Assembly: GCA_049509395.1 (NCBI GenBank)
Contig: JBEKZY010000201.1
Span: 1-14,394, forward strand
Reading direction: 5' to 3'
Length of the DNA stretch: 14,394 nucleotides
From: JBEKIK01 sp049509395
GTDB lineage: Bacteria > Planctomycetota > Planctomycetia > Pirellulales > Thermoguttaceae
Position numbers and translations under genes: made by a program. Shown piece by piece: positions 1-8,498 of the stretch; position 1 is the stretch's first letter, and each line of letters opens with the position of its first letter. The notes under the pieces were generated by a model that was not told the origin of the DNA, searched no databases, and was given only the letters and a program-made list of their open reading frames with translations.

Positions 1-47
1 GGAATGGTTGACGCGAAGGTTGGCAAAATTAGCATAAGAGGCTTGCC

Positions 48-80
48 TGTTGGGGCGGCAGTTCAACTGCCGCCCCAACA
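48..80. repeat. Perfect palindrome, 16-bp arms
   Basis: Arm TGTTGGGGCGGCAGTT (48-63) is the exact reverse complement of AACTGCCGCCCCAACA (65-80), with a single C between them. It would form a very stable GC-rich hairpin. No T-tract follows, so it is a poor match to an intrinsic terminator. A dispersed REP-like palindrome is the more likely reading, though it could still stop or protect a transcript coming from upstream. Confidence 0.75.
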
Positions 81-92
81 AAGGAATTAAAA

Positions 93-134
93 TGCAAATT
101 GTCAATTGCAAATTTCAAATTGCAAATTGAACAA
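93..134 (+). repeat. TGCAAAT heptamer array
   Basis: Six consecutive 7-nt units in strict register: TGCAAAT, TGTCAAT, TGCAAAT, TTCAAAT, TGCAAAT, TGAACAA. The array ends 15 nt before the first start codon. The same heptamer recurs at 9614-9655, again just upstream of a start. Its role is unknown; a replication-slippage or dispersed repeat origin is inferred. Confidence 0.8.
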
Positions 135-149
135 GATTAAGAAGAATAG

Positions 150-2486
150 ATGATTATTACAAATCGCCCCCAAGTTGTTCCCGCCGTTAAGACGCTGTTG
201 GGCACTATGCGTCGTCGCGTGCGGCGATACGTCTGGGCCGAGGGGATTGCCAACAGCCTGGCATGGTTGGGCGCGGCGTTTTGGATAAGCCTGGCCGCCG
301 ATTGGTTTTTCGAGCCGCCGATTTTGGTTCGCATTATGATTTTCTGCGCGGCCTTCGGAGTGCTTGCGGTCATTTTGACGCAACAGATAGGGCGCCGGGC
401 GTTTGTGCCGCTTACGGACGGCAACATGGCAACCGTGCTGGAGCGGCGTTTCCCGCAACTAAACGACAGCCTGCTTACGTCCGTGGTTCTGTGCGGCCGG
501 CAAGAGGGAGAGTCGGACTGCAATGCGGAAATGCTTTCCCTAGCTTGCCAAGACGCCGCAGTGCGGATTCAAACCGTGCGGATCGACGAGGTTTTCAATC
601 TGCGTCCTTTGCGCAACAGCACTATGGCCGGTATTTTATTGATTTTCAGCACGATTGTGTTCGGCATTGTTTTTCCCAATGCCTTTGCCGTCTGGGCGCG
701 GCGAAGCCTGGGTTTTTCCGCAGAACTATGGCCTCGACAGACGCGCTTGGAGATCGACGGTTTCCCAGGCGGCGTGCGCAAGGTCGCCCGGGGTTCGGAC
801 GTGGATATTATCGTTTTAGCCGACACTTCCATGCCCAGGGTTCCGAAAGTGGTAGAAATACGCTATCGCGAGGAGGGCGGAGTCCGCGGCCGAGCCGCGA
901 TGAACCGCGTGGGCGCGGCTGATCCTTCCAAGGATCGGTATCAGGAATTCCTGTACACCCGGCGCAACGTGCTTTCGCCGATCCGTTTCGATGTATACGG
1001 GGGCGATTTTTGCATCAGCGACCAGATGATCGAGGTGGTGGATAATCCCAGCGCTCGCTTGACGCTGGATTGTGAATTCCCCGCTTATATCAATCGCCAG
1101 GCGCGAAGCCTGCCGGTGGCCGGCGTGATGTCGCTGCCACAAGGCTCGCGCATAACCATCCGCGGAGTGGCGAATAAAGAATTAGTGCGCGTGCAAATCG
1201 ATACGGCCGCCGATGAAAATGCCGCTTCAGCCCCGCGGATAATCGAGGGCAAAGATCTCACGGCCGATCGACGGGGATTTAATTACACGCTGGAATCGCT
1301 GGATAAAGACACTACGCTTTTGTTCACGCTCTTCGACGTCGACGGCATAAAGAACCGCGAGCCGATCCGCTTGGGTCTGGCGGCGGTTGCCGATCAGGCG
1401 CCGCAAGTCGCCGCCCAACTGGACGGCATTGGCACGGCTATCACTTCGCGGGCCCGCGTGGGAGTCGCCGGCCGAGTAACCGACGATTACGGCATCGGCA
1501 GGATTTGGTTCGAACACGACGTCGATCAGGACAAGTACGAAATCACGACGATCGACGCGCCGGAGGGCCATCCCGCGGAGTTCAAATTGGATCCCCGCTA
1601 CGCCGCATTGGAGGTTCACGATTTGAAACTCAAGCCGGGGCAAAAACTTTTTCTAGCCGTCAAAGCGGCCGATCTTTGCAGTTTGGGAAAAGGCCCCAAC
1701 ATCGGCGCCGGCGAACGCTGGTTGCTGGACGTCGTTACTCCAGATCAACTGCAAATGATGCTGAAGGCCCGCGAACTTGTGCTGCGGCAGCGATTCGAGG
1801 CCATAATCCAAGAAACCACTGAGACCCGGGATCTGCTGGTCCGCATGGACTTTTCCGAAGCGAATTCGTCGAAGGAGCCTGCAGGGGGAAGTCAAGATAA
1901 AGAAAATAAAAACAGCAAGCCCGATTCGGGGGATAAATCACAAAATGCCGCCAAGGTCTCAGGGCCCGGCAGCGAACCGGGTGACGAACCCGGCGACCAG
2001 CGATCGGCCGATTCGGCCGAGCGGAGGCTTGCCTTGCACATGCTGCGGGTTCAACGGACGCTTACGAATTGCCGCAAAAATGCCCAAGAAACCCTGGGAG
2101 TGGCTGAGGCCATCGACGACATCCGCATGCAACTGGTCAATAATCGCATCGATACCGAGGAACTCAAGGAGCGCTTGCAGTCGGGCATTGCCGATCCGCT
2201 CAAGAAAATCGGCGGGGAAATGTTTCCGGAATTGGAACGCCTGCTGGACACCCTGCAAACGGGACTGGAGGACGCGGAACTCGCTCCGGCGGCTCGCGAC
2301 AATGCCAAAAAACAGGCCGACGCCGTCCTGCTAGCGATGCAGCACGTGCTTGACCGGATGATAGAATTGCAGGATTATAATGAGATGGTGGAAATGCTCC
2401 GTGATATAATTAAAATGCAGGATCAATTGCGCCAACAAACCGAACAGCGAAACAAGCAAAAAATTCGCGATCTGTTAAAGGAATAA
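150..2486 (+). CDS. DUF4175-like membrane-anchored protein
   Basis: A 778-residue protein with three predicted membrane segments (about 33-53, 58-78 and 157-179). These are followed by a large extracytoplasmic beta-rich region (about 190-530). Next comes a Lys/Ser/Glu/Gly-rich low-complexity linker (about 568-623) and a charged helical, probably coiled-coil C-terminus (625-778). The architecture resembles planctomycete and bacteroidete DUF4175-like proteins; this is recognition by general pattern, not by a diagnostic motif, and no catalytic residues are evident. Such genes commonly follow a MoxR ATPase, DUF58 and BatA-like set, so a role in an envelope-associated complex is inferred. The ATG at 150 has only a weak purine-rich stretch upstream (AAGAAGAA). 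The next gene starts 3 nt after the stop, so the two are almost certainly cotranscribed. The function is unknown. Confidence 0.85.
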   Translation: MIITNRPQVVPAVKTLLGTMRRRVRRYVWAEGIANSLAWLGAAFWISLAADWFFEPPILVRIMIFCAAFGVLAVILTQQIGRRAFVPLTDGNMATVLERRFPQLNDSLLTSVVLCGRQEGESDCNAEMLSLACQDAAVRIQTVRIDEVFNLRPLRNSTMAGILLIFSTIVFGIVFPNAFAVWARRSLGFSAELWPRQTRLEIDGFPGGVRKVARGSDVDIIVLADTSMPRVPKVVEIRYREEGGVRGRAAMNRVGAADPSKDRYQEFLYTRRNVLSPIRFDVYGGDFCISDQMIEVVDNPSARLTLDCEFPAYINRQARSLPVAGVMSLPQGSRITIRGVANKELVRVQIDTAADENAASAPRIIEGKDLTADRRGFNYTLESLDKDTTLLFTLFDVDGIKNREPIRLGLAAVADQAPQVAAQLDGIGTAITSRARVGVAGRVTDDYGIGRIWFEHDVDQDKYEITTIDAPEGHPAEFKLDPRYAALEVHDLKLKPGQKLFLAVKAADLCSLGKGPNIGAGERWLLDVVTPDQLQMMLKARELVLRQRFEAIIQETTETRDLLVRMDFSEANSSKEPAGGSQDKENKNSKPDSGDKSQNAAKVSGPGSEPGDEPGDQRSADSAERRLALHMLRVQRTLTNCRKNAQETLGVAEAIDDIRMQLVNNRIDTEELKERLQSGIADPLKKIGGEMFPELERLLDTLQTGLEDAELAPAARDNAKKQADAVLLAMQHVLDRMIELQDYNEMVEMLRDIIKMQDQLRQQTEQRNKQKIRDLLKE

Positions 2487-2489
2487 AAC

Positions 2490-4235
2490 GTGGCTGCCTA
2501 CAACCGATCGATTTTAGTCGCCGCGGTCGCCGCATGCATATTTTTATGCGGCGCCGGTTGGTTGCCGGCATACGCGCAAATTGAAAAAGCGAGCCAGGTC
2601 ATGGATGAGAAAGCCGATTCGCCGGGGGAAAAGGCTACGCCGGAATCGCCAAAAGAAAAGCCGGGCGCGGAGGCCGCTTCGGCCGATAAACTCGCCCTGG
2701 AAGAGCAACGCATCGCCGATAAATATAAACATCTTGAGGAGGTCATGCTGCAGATGGCCGAACTCAGCGCCCAGACTGATCCACGGCGGGCGGCCTTGCT
2801 GAAAAAGGCCATAGCGCAGAGTAAGGAACAACTTATCGAGGTAAGAATCGAGCGCTTGATGGAGTTTTTGGAAAAGGATCAGCTTTCCAGGGCAATTGAA
2901 AACCAAACCCAGCTCGACCAGGATCTGCGCAGCCTTTTGGAAATGCTTTTGAGCGAGAATCGGGCCAAACGCATCCAGTCGGAAAAGGCCCGGATACGCG
3001 AGTATCTTAAGCGGCTGGGGAATATTCTAAAACAAGAGAAGGACGTGCAAGCCAGGACCGCCGACCGCGACGATGCGAAACTGCTTGCCGGCCAACAGGG
3101 AAAAATCGCGGAAAAAACCGGCGGCCTGGCCAAGGATATTCAAACTAACGAGGAAGGCGATAATCAGAAGACGGAAGGCGAGAGCAAAAAAACCGGAGAC
3201 GGAGAAAAGAGAACCGAGGGCGGAGAGAAGAAGTCGGGAGAAGGAGAGAAGAAGACGGAAAGCGATAATAAAAAATCGGCCGGCGGGGAAGGAAAGTCGG
3301 AAAGCGGGGAAGGAAAACCATCGGACGATAAAAATAAAGGCCAACCACAAAAACAAGGTGAAGGCCGGCAAGGCGAAAATCAGGCGCAGGCACAAGGGCC
3401 GGAGCAGTCCGGCGAGGATCAGCAAGGCAATCCGGCTCGGAAACGGCTCGAGGCCGCTGAAAAACGCATGGACGAGGCCAGGAAAAAACTGAAAAAAGCC
3501 CAGCATGAAGGGGCCGCAAAAGATCAGGAAGAGGCCGTCAAGGAATTGGAGCAAGCCAAGGCCGAGTTGGAGCAAATTTTACGTCAACTCCGCGAGGAGG
3601 AAGTCGAGCGGGTGCTGGCCATGCTCGAGGCCCGATTCCGCAAGATGCTGGAAATGCAACGCGACGTGTACGACGGAACGGTGCGCTTGGATAAAATTCC
3701 GCAGGCCGAGCGGACGCACAACCATGAAATCGAGTCGAGCCGCCTTAGCGGCAAGGAAATGCAGATCGTAGTGGAGATCGACAAGACCCTGCTTGTATTG
3801 CGAGAAGACGGCACAACTGTGGCATTTGCCGAGGCCGCCGATCAAATGCGCTCCGACATGCAACAGGTTGTCGATCGCCTTTCCCAGGCAAAGGTCTCCC
3901 AAGTCACCCAAGGCATCGAAATGGATATCATCGCCACCTTGGAGGAAATGATCGACGCCCTGAAAAAAGCGCAAAAAGATCTGGAAAAAAATCAAAATAA
4001 ACCCAGGCCCACAAGCGGGCAGGAAGATTCGCCCCTGGTCGATAAACTGGCCGAACTGAAAATGATTCGGGCACTGCAGATGCGCATCAACACCCGCACC
4101 GAGCGATATTCAAAACTGGTGGAAGGCGAACAGGCCGAAAATGCCGAACTGGTCGATGCGCTGAAGCGACTTGCCGAGCGCCAGCAACGAGTCTACCGGG
4201 TGACACACGATTTGTCGTCGGGGAAAACCGAATGA
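2490..4235 (+). CDS. Secreted coiled-coil protein, low-complexity linker
   Basis: A 581-residue protein beginning with a GTG codon preceded by AAAGGA at 2477-2482 (7-nt spacing). A signal peptide is clear: hydrophobic core ILVAAVAACIFLCGAGWL and likely cleavage after AYA (residue 29). Residues about 40-215 are highly charged helix, probably coiled coil. Residues about 220-313 are a Lys/Glu/Gly/Ser-rich low-complexity tract with GEKK/GEGK-type repeats. Residues 315-581 are again helical and contain a more ordered block (about 395-500, including LREEEVERVLAMLEARFRKM) of a kind I associate with uncharacterised planctomycete proteins. The protein is probably periplasmic and may be a structural partner of the preceding membrane protein. 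No enzyme motif is visible. It overlaps the next gene by 4 nt (ATGA), which suggests translational coupling. Confidence 0.85.
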   Translation: MAAYNRSILVAAVAACIFLCGAGWLPAYAQIEKASQVMDEKADSPGEKATPESPKEKPGAEAASADKLALEEQRIADKYKHLEEVMLQMAELSAQTDPRRAALLKKAIAQSKEQLIEVRIERLMEFLEKDQLSRAIENQTQLDQDLRSLLEMLLSENRAKRIQSEKARIREYLKRLGNILKQEKDVQARTADRDDAKLLAGQQGKIAEKTGGLAKDIQTNEEGDNQKTEGESKKTGDGEKRTEGGEKKSGEGEKKTESDNKKSAGGEGKSESGEGKPSDDKNKGQPQKQGEGRQGENQAQAQGPEQSGEDQQGNPARKRLEAAEKRMDEARKKLKKAQHEGAAKDQEEAVKELEQAKAELEQILRQLREEEVERVLAMLEARFRKMLEMQRDVYDGTVRLDKIPQAERTHNHEIESSRLSGKEMQIVVEIDKTLLVLREDGTTVAFAEAADQMRSDMQQVVDRLSQAKVSQVTQGIEMDIIATLEEMIDALKKAQKDLEKNQNKPRPTSGQEDSPLVDKLAELKMIRALQMRINTRTERYSKLVEGEQAENAELVDALKRLAERQQRVYRVTHDLSSGKTE

Positions 4236-5404
4236 ATTGCAACAAATATAATTTTGACAACTATGAACGATCGAAGATCCGAGATCGGGCAATGGGGTTC
4301 AGGGTTCAGGGTTCAGGATTCAGAATTAAGGGTTCAGGCGTCAGTATTGTAGTATTTGGGTGTAAATTGACGGCCGTAGTTATTATTGTTATTCAAACAC
4401 TGCTGGGTGCGGCGTCATCGATTGCGCAATCGTCTGATGCGGCGGGCAAAGCCCAAGAGTGGCAAACCCCTTCGATGGAATCGGTCAAATCCAAGGCCAT
4501 GGATTGGCTTAAGAAGAGCAGTGCCGATGCGACAGCTCTGGCAAAGGCCGAGGAAATTTGGGCACCAGTTTCCGGGCAAACTAAAGAAGAAGACATTTTA
4601 GCGCGATTGGCGGCCACATTTTCCTTGGCAGATGCAAATTCGCAAAAGTTGGCGGCTTTATGCTCGCAGCCCCGCGCCGGCCTGGTATTGCCCGGCCAGG
4701 CGTGGCTTGGCGATCCGCAGACGCCGGTTTTTCTCGCCCATAACATGCGATTGTTCTACGCGCGGTGGCTGGTCCAGGAATCATTATTCGAAGAGGCCCG
4801 GGACCAGCTTTCCGGCTTGGAACCTTCGGACGTGGCGGCTCCGGCAACCTTGCTTTTTTATCAAAGCGTGGTCTATCACAAATTATTGGAAAAGGAATCC
4901 GGGTTGAAAACACTTGACGCATTGCTGGGCGAGGCCGAAGCGAGTCCGCGGCGGTACGTGGCGGTCGCCCAGTTGATGCGGGACGATCTTGACGGTCTTG
5001 ATGAAGAATCGCTGGATCATATCGCCCGGCGCATGGACGACATCCGCCGTCGGCTGGATCTTGGCCGGTCTGGCCCGAAAGTGCGCAAAGTTGAAGACGG
5101 CGTGATCGAATCGCTCGACAAACTCATAAAAAAAATAGAAGATCAGCAGCAACAGCAGCAGCAATCGGCCGGCGCCGGCAATACGCTGCGTCCCACCAGT
5201 CCGGCCCAAGACAGCGTGCCCATGGGCGGAAAAGGCCCCGGCGACGTGACCAAGCGCGATATCGGATCAGAAAGCGACTGGGGCGATCTACCGCCCAAGG
5301 AGCGCGAAGAGGCCCTGCAGCAAATTGGCCGCGACTTTCCCTCGCACTATCGCGATGTTATTGAGCAATATTTTAAAAGGCTGGCCTCGGAAGGGGGCGA
5401 GTAG
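4232..5404 (+). CDS. Secreted helical protein, conserved C-terminal motif
   Basis: A 390-residue protein. The ATG at 4232 overlaps the preceding stop (ATGA); an in-frame ATG at 4292 is an alternative. After an unusually long N-region comes a hydrophobic export signal (about 46-66, LTAVVIIVIQTLLGAASSIAQ-like). A predicted all-helical body follows (about 75-290) that may hold degenerate TPR-like hairpins. Then come a run of seven Gln (codons at about 5142-5163), a Pro/Gly-rich linker, and a C-terminal block starting WGDLPPKEREEALQQIGRDF and continuing with PSHYRDVIEQYFKRLA. The C-terminal block resembles the tail of proteins in MoxR/BatA-linked operons (inference from memory). A GGGTTCA heptamer array lies inside the coding sequence and encodes a GFRVQGS/GFRIKGS 7-residue repeat ahead of the signal peptide. 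It is most likely the third member of the 150-5404 transcription unit. The function is unknown. Confidence 0.8.
   Translation: MNCNKYNFDNYERSKIRDRAMGFRVQGSGFRIKGSGVSIVVFGCKLTAVVIIVIQTLLGAASSIAQSSDAAGKAQEWQTPSMESVKSKAMDWLKKSSADATALAKAEEIWAPVSGQTKEEDILARLAATFSLADANSQKLAALCSQPRAGLVLPGQAWLGDPQTPVFLAHNMRLFYARWLVQESLFEEARDQLSGLEPSDVAAPATLLFYQSVVYHKLLEKESGLKTLDALLGEAEASPRRYVAVAQLMRDDLDGLDEESLDHIARRMDDIRRRLDLGRSGPKVRKVEDGVIESLDKLIKKIEDQQQQQQQSAGAGNTLRPTSPAQDSVPMGGKGPGDVTKRDIGSESDWGDLPPKEREEALQQIGRDFPSHYRDVIEQYFKRLASEGGE
4295..4343 (+). repeat. GGGTTCA heptamer array within a coding region
   Basis: Seven 7-nt units in exact register: GGGTTCA three times, GGATTCA, GAATTAA, GGGTTCA, GGCGTCA. Because 7 and 3 share no factor, translation gives a 7-residue periodic peptide (GFRVQGS then GFRIKGS). 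Both in-frame ATG codons (4232 and 4292) are upstream of the array, so it is translated unless a rarer TTG at 4367 is the true start. Confidence 0.85.
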
Positions 5405-5431
5405 GGAGAAGGATAAGGGATGAATAATTAA
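5404..5431. repeat. Degenerate GGATGAA-type heptamer array
   Basis: Units GGGAGAA, GGATAAG, GGATGAA and TAATTAA are in 7-nt register directly after (and sharing the last base of) the preceding stop codon. The consensus matches the array at 11650-11691 and the reverse-strand array at 12782-12809. It is short and degenerate, so less certain than the others. Confidence 0.5.
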
Positions 5432-5445
5432 TTTACCATGTAAAC

Positions 5446-5466
5446 AACTGAAAACTGAAAACTCAC
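5446..5466. repeat. AACTGAA heptamer array
   Basis: Three units, AACTGAA, AACTGAA and AACTCAC, end at the base immediately before the ATG at 5467. The array occupies the place where a ribosome binding site would lie, and no Shine-Dalgarno sequence is visible there. Confidence 0.6.
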
Positions 5467-6654
5467 ATGTGGCACATCATATTTTGTTTATTACTGACCG
5501 GCGGATCGCCGACGTTTGACGTGCAAACGATCGATGGCCGGATCGTTTCGGGTTCGTTGGCGGCATTGACGGCCGATCGGCTGACCGTGGAAACAGATTC
5601 AGGCAAGGTTTTTTTGGAAACTGAAAAACTGTTGGAGGTGTCGCTCAAACACAAACCTGCCGCATCGGCCCAGTCGCCCGGGGCTTGGATCGAACTGACC
5701 GACGGCTCCACGATTGTCGCCAGGCAATACACGGTCCGGGGCGACCGAGCCGTGATTACGCTTCTTGATGACGAGGTGCTGGAAACACCCACCCGATCGA
5801 TCCGTAATGTTCGATTGCAGCATGTGTCCGAAGCCGTAACCGACCAATGGTCGCAGATATTGACCGCTAAACTCGACGGCGACGTGCTCGTGGTGCACAA
5901 AGGCGATAACTTGGACTATCAACAAGGCGTGCTGGGCGACATAAACTCCGAAGTTGTGCGATTTCAACTCGACGGCGAAGATCTGCCCATCAATCGCGCG
6001 AAGGTGTACGGGTTTGTATATCGGCATCCATCGGGCGATGAGCCGTCCGGCCCAATTTGTCGTCTTATCGATATTTTCGGCTCGCACTGGCAGGTGAGCA
6101 AAATCGCCTTGGAGAAGAAATTACAGTTGACAACGCCCGCGGGTGTTACGCTTTCCTGCTCGCCGGAAATCGCGGCTTCGATTGACTTTTCCCTGGGGAA
6201 AATTGTGTATCTCAGCGATCTAAAGCCGGAATCCGTGGCCTGGACGCCTTTTTTCAGCACTGTGAAAACTTTGCCCTCTATGGAACAATTTTACGCCCCT
6301 CGCCATGATAGAAATTTCGAATCCAATCCGCTGCAACTGGCCGGAACGGAATATAGCAAAGGACTTGCGATCCGCAGCCGGACCGAGGTGGTTTACCGCC
6401 TGCCTGGTTCTTTCACCCGGCTCAAGGCCGTAGCCGGCATCGACGACTCGGTGCGGCCGCAAGGAAACGTGCGTTTGGTGATCCGCGGCGACAATAACGT
6501 GCTCTTGGATCTGCCCATCGCCGGAACTGATGCGCCCAAGCCGATAGACCTCGACCTGTCCGGCATACGGAAATTGAGTATCCTTGTCGATTTCGGCAAC
6601 CAGGCGGGCTTCGGCGATCACCTCGATCTGTGCAACGCGAGAATCATAAAATGA
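5467..6654 (+). CDS. Secreted NPCBM-domain protein
   Basis: A 395-residue protein. A short hydrophobic N-terminus (IIFCLLL) may be a weak signal sequence; it lacks the usual basic residues, so the start is uncertain. Residues 17-245 are predicted beta-strand and contain repeated DG-centred turns of the kind found in small SH3/Sm-like barrels (IDGRIVSGSL, LTDGSTIVARQ). Residues about 248-395 resemble an NPCBM (novel putative carbohydrate-binding module) domain: entry YLSDLKP, then YSKGLAIRS, VVYRLPGSFTRLKAVAGIDD, a VRLVIRGDNNVLLDLP strand pair, and a terminal hydrophobic strand around LSILVDFG. NPCBM modules bind glycans in glycosidases, but no catalytic domain is present here, so a surface-sugar or envelope-binding role is inferred. 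The stop overlaps the next gene's ATG by 4 nt, indicating cotranscription with the protease. Confidence 0.85.
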   Translation: MWHIIFCLLLTGGSPTFDVQTIDGRIVSGSLAALTADRLTVETDSGKVFLETEKLLEVSLKHKPAASAQSPGAWIELTDGSTIVARQYTVRGDRAVITLLDDEVLETPTRSIRNVRLQHVSEAVTDQWSQILTAKLDGDVLVVHKGDNLDYQQGVLGDINSEVVRFQLDGEDLPINRAKVYGFVYRHPSGDEPSGPICRLIDIFGSHWQVSKIALEKKLQLTTPAGVTLSCSPEIAASIDFSLGKIVYLSDLKPESVAWTPFFSTVKTLPSMEQFYAPRHDRNFESNPLQLAGTEYSKGLAIRSRTEVVYRLPGSFTRLKAVAGIDDSVRPQGNVRLVIRGDNNVLLDLPIAGTDAPKPIDLDLSGIRKLSILVDFGNQAGFGDHLDLCNARIIK

Positions 6655-8498
6655 AACGACTTTCGATTGACTTTCTCCGCGAGCGAAGCAAGCGAATACC
6701 TGGTCTGCGGATATTCCTTTGCGCGATTATCGGGGTATGCGCCTTGGAAACGTGTTCCATGCTGGGCGCTGAACCGGATCAGGCCGTGCTCGATGCCGAG
6801 GCCGGGCGGATTGCGATAATCGAGAAGGCCAAGCCGGCGGTGCTGTCAATTTTCGAGGCGCAGGGCCGGGGCGGCGGCTCGGGCGCGGTGATCTCGGCCG
6901 ATGGCTACGCGATTACGAATTTCCACGTGGCGCAGCCCTGCGGAGCGGCCATGAAATGCGGCATGGCCGACGGCCGGGTGTACGACGCCGTGCTGGTCGG
7001 GCTGGATCCCACGGGCGACCTGGCCTTGATAAAACTTTTGGGGCGCGACGACTTCCCCTTCGCCGAAACGGCAGACAGCGATCAAGTCCGCGTCGGCGAC
7101 GGAGTCTTGGCCATGGGCAATCCATTCTTGCTTTCCACCAATTTGCAGCCCACGGTTACATACGGCATTATTTCGGGCGTGCATCGCTACCAATTCCCAA
7201 CCGGCACCCTGTTGGAATACACCGACTGCCTGCAAACCGACGCCTCGATCAATCCGGGCAATTCGGGAGGGTCGCTGTTCGATGCGGCGGGCCGATTGAT
7301 CGGCATCAACGGCCGATGCTCGTTCGATAAACGCGGCCGGGTCAGCGTCGGCGTGGGCTATGCCGTCTCGATCAACCAAATCAAGAACTTCCTCGGCGAT
7401 TTAAAAAGCGGGCGGATCGTGGATCATGCCACGCTCGGCGCCAGAGTGAGCACCGACGAGGAAGGCCGGGTGGTGGTATCCGAAATCCTGGAGCAATCGG
7501 ACGCATTTCGCCGCGGTTTGCGCGACAACGACGAAATTGTGAGCTTTGCCGGCCGGCCCGTCTCTACCGCCAATGGACTGAAAAACATATTGGGAATTTT
7601 GCCCAAGGGCTGGCGCGTGACTTTGAGTTACCGCCGCGAGGGCAAGCGATACGATATTCTCGTGCGTTTGCCGGGTTTGCATAACCAGGCGGAGTTGTTG
7701 GAGGCCACCGAATCGCATCGGCCCGAGGAGCCCTTGCCGCTGCCTCCGCCAGACGAGCAATCCAAACCCAAAACGCCAAATCCCGAAAAGCCCGAAAGTC
7801 AGAAAATACCCATTCCCGGCGGTCGCCGGCCGGTCGCCTCGCCGCTGTCCGCGGCGGAGATTCCCGAGATCGTGAAAAAATATTTTCAACAAAAACGGGG
7901 ATACGCCAACTATTACTTTAACAACCTGAATCAAGAGCGGATTTGGAAGGCTTGGAACGGCAGATGCCCGCTTGCCGATCAGCGCGGGCCGTGGTTGATA
8001 TCGGGCAGTTTGCCAAACAGCGGTACATTCAACTTTGAATTAAGCGACAACCAGGCCGTGCTTAAGGGGCCGTCGCTTCAAGCGCAATGGACGGCAAGCG
8101 GCGATTTGGGCTCAGTACAAAATCCACCCCATAGCGGCGGACTCTTGCCCGCTCTGTATCTTTGGCGCCGGCTGGCCGTGGAAGGTTTCACCCGTTTCGG
8201 CGAAGTGTACTATTTGGGCGCAGCGCCGCTGGCCGGGCGGGATGGATTGGCCGACGTGATAACCGGCACGCATAAAGGCCTGGACTGCCGCTTCTACTTC
8301 GATCCGGCCGGGGGCAATTTGCTGGCCATGGAAATGTTTCCCGAAGAAGACGCCGATCCGTGCGAAGTCTATTTCTCCCAATATCACGAAGTCGACGGGC
8401 GCACGCTGCCGGGGCGCATGGAAGTGCGCTATGCGGATGAAGTATTCGCGATATTTACGATCAACGAATTCCACTTTGAGAAAACGGCCGATAAATAA
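6651..8498 (+). CDS. Trypsin-like serine protease with PDZ domain (HtrA-like)
   Basis: A 615-residue periplasmic protease, likely active. The ATG at 6651 is chosen because it overlaps the preceding stop (ATGA); an upstream GTG at 6630 would add seven residues. The signal sequence spans about 18-40. The S1C/trypsin-like domain (about 50-255) has the complete triad: His92 in TNFHV, Asp123 in TGDLALIKL and Ser205 in INPGNSGGSL. One PDZ domain follows (about 258-340), then a Pro/Glu/Lys-rich linker (353-400). The C-terminal domain of roughly 215 residues is not one I recognise. Its last part (FYFDPAGGNLLAMEMF, VDGRTLPGRMEVRYADEV) looks like the antiparallel sheet of LolA-type folds, but that is only a guess. 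The likely role is degradation or processing of envelope proteins. It is the first and only catalytically intact member of three consecutive trypsin-like genes. Confidence 0.9.
   Translation: MKRLSIDFLRERSKRIPGLRIFLCAIIGVCALETCSMLGAEPDQAVLDAEAGRIAIIEKAKPAVLSIFEAQGRGGGSGAVISADGYAITNFHVAQPCGAAMKCGMADGRVYDAVLVGLDPTGDLALIKLLGRDDFPFAETADSDQVRVGDGVLAMGNPFLLSTNLQPTVTYGIISGVHRYQFPTGTLLEYTDCLQTDASINPGNSGGSLFDAAGRLIGINGRCSFDKRGRVSVGVGYAVSINQIKNFLGDLKSGRIVDHATLGARVSTDEEGRVVVSEILEQSDAFRRGLRDNDEIVSFAGRPVSTANGLKNILGILPKGWRVTLSYRREGKRYDILVRLPGLHNQAELLEATESHRPEEPLPLPPPDEQSKPKTPNPEKPESQKIPIPGGRRPVASPLSAAEIPEIVKKYFQQKRGYANYYFNNLNQERIWKAWNGRCPLADQRGPWLISGSLPNSGTFNFELSDNQAVLKGPSLQAQWTASGDLGSVQNPPHSGGLLPALYLWRRLAVEGFTRFGEVYYLGAAPLAGRDGLADVITGTHKGLDCRFYFDPAGGNLLAMEMFPEEDADPCEVYFSQYHEVDGRTLPGRMEVRYADEVFAIFTINEFHFEKTADK

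Noticed and set aside
48..80. Intrinsic terminator
   Set aside because: No T-tract follows the hairpin, so it is annotated only as a palindromic repeat.
93..134. Heptamer arrays as CRISPR repeats
   Set aside because: Units are 7 nt with no spacers, and no cas genes are present.
3027..3575. Antisense hydrophobic frame opposite the low-complexity tract
   Set aside because: It arises because Lys/Glu/Gly codons read backwards give Phe/Leu/Ser/Pro. It has no independent start signal.
6651..6770. Lipoprotein signal (LETC) in the active protease
   Set aside because: Glu and Thr before the Cys do not fit the lipobox pattern; an ordinary signal peptide or N-terminal anchor is more likely.
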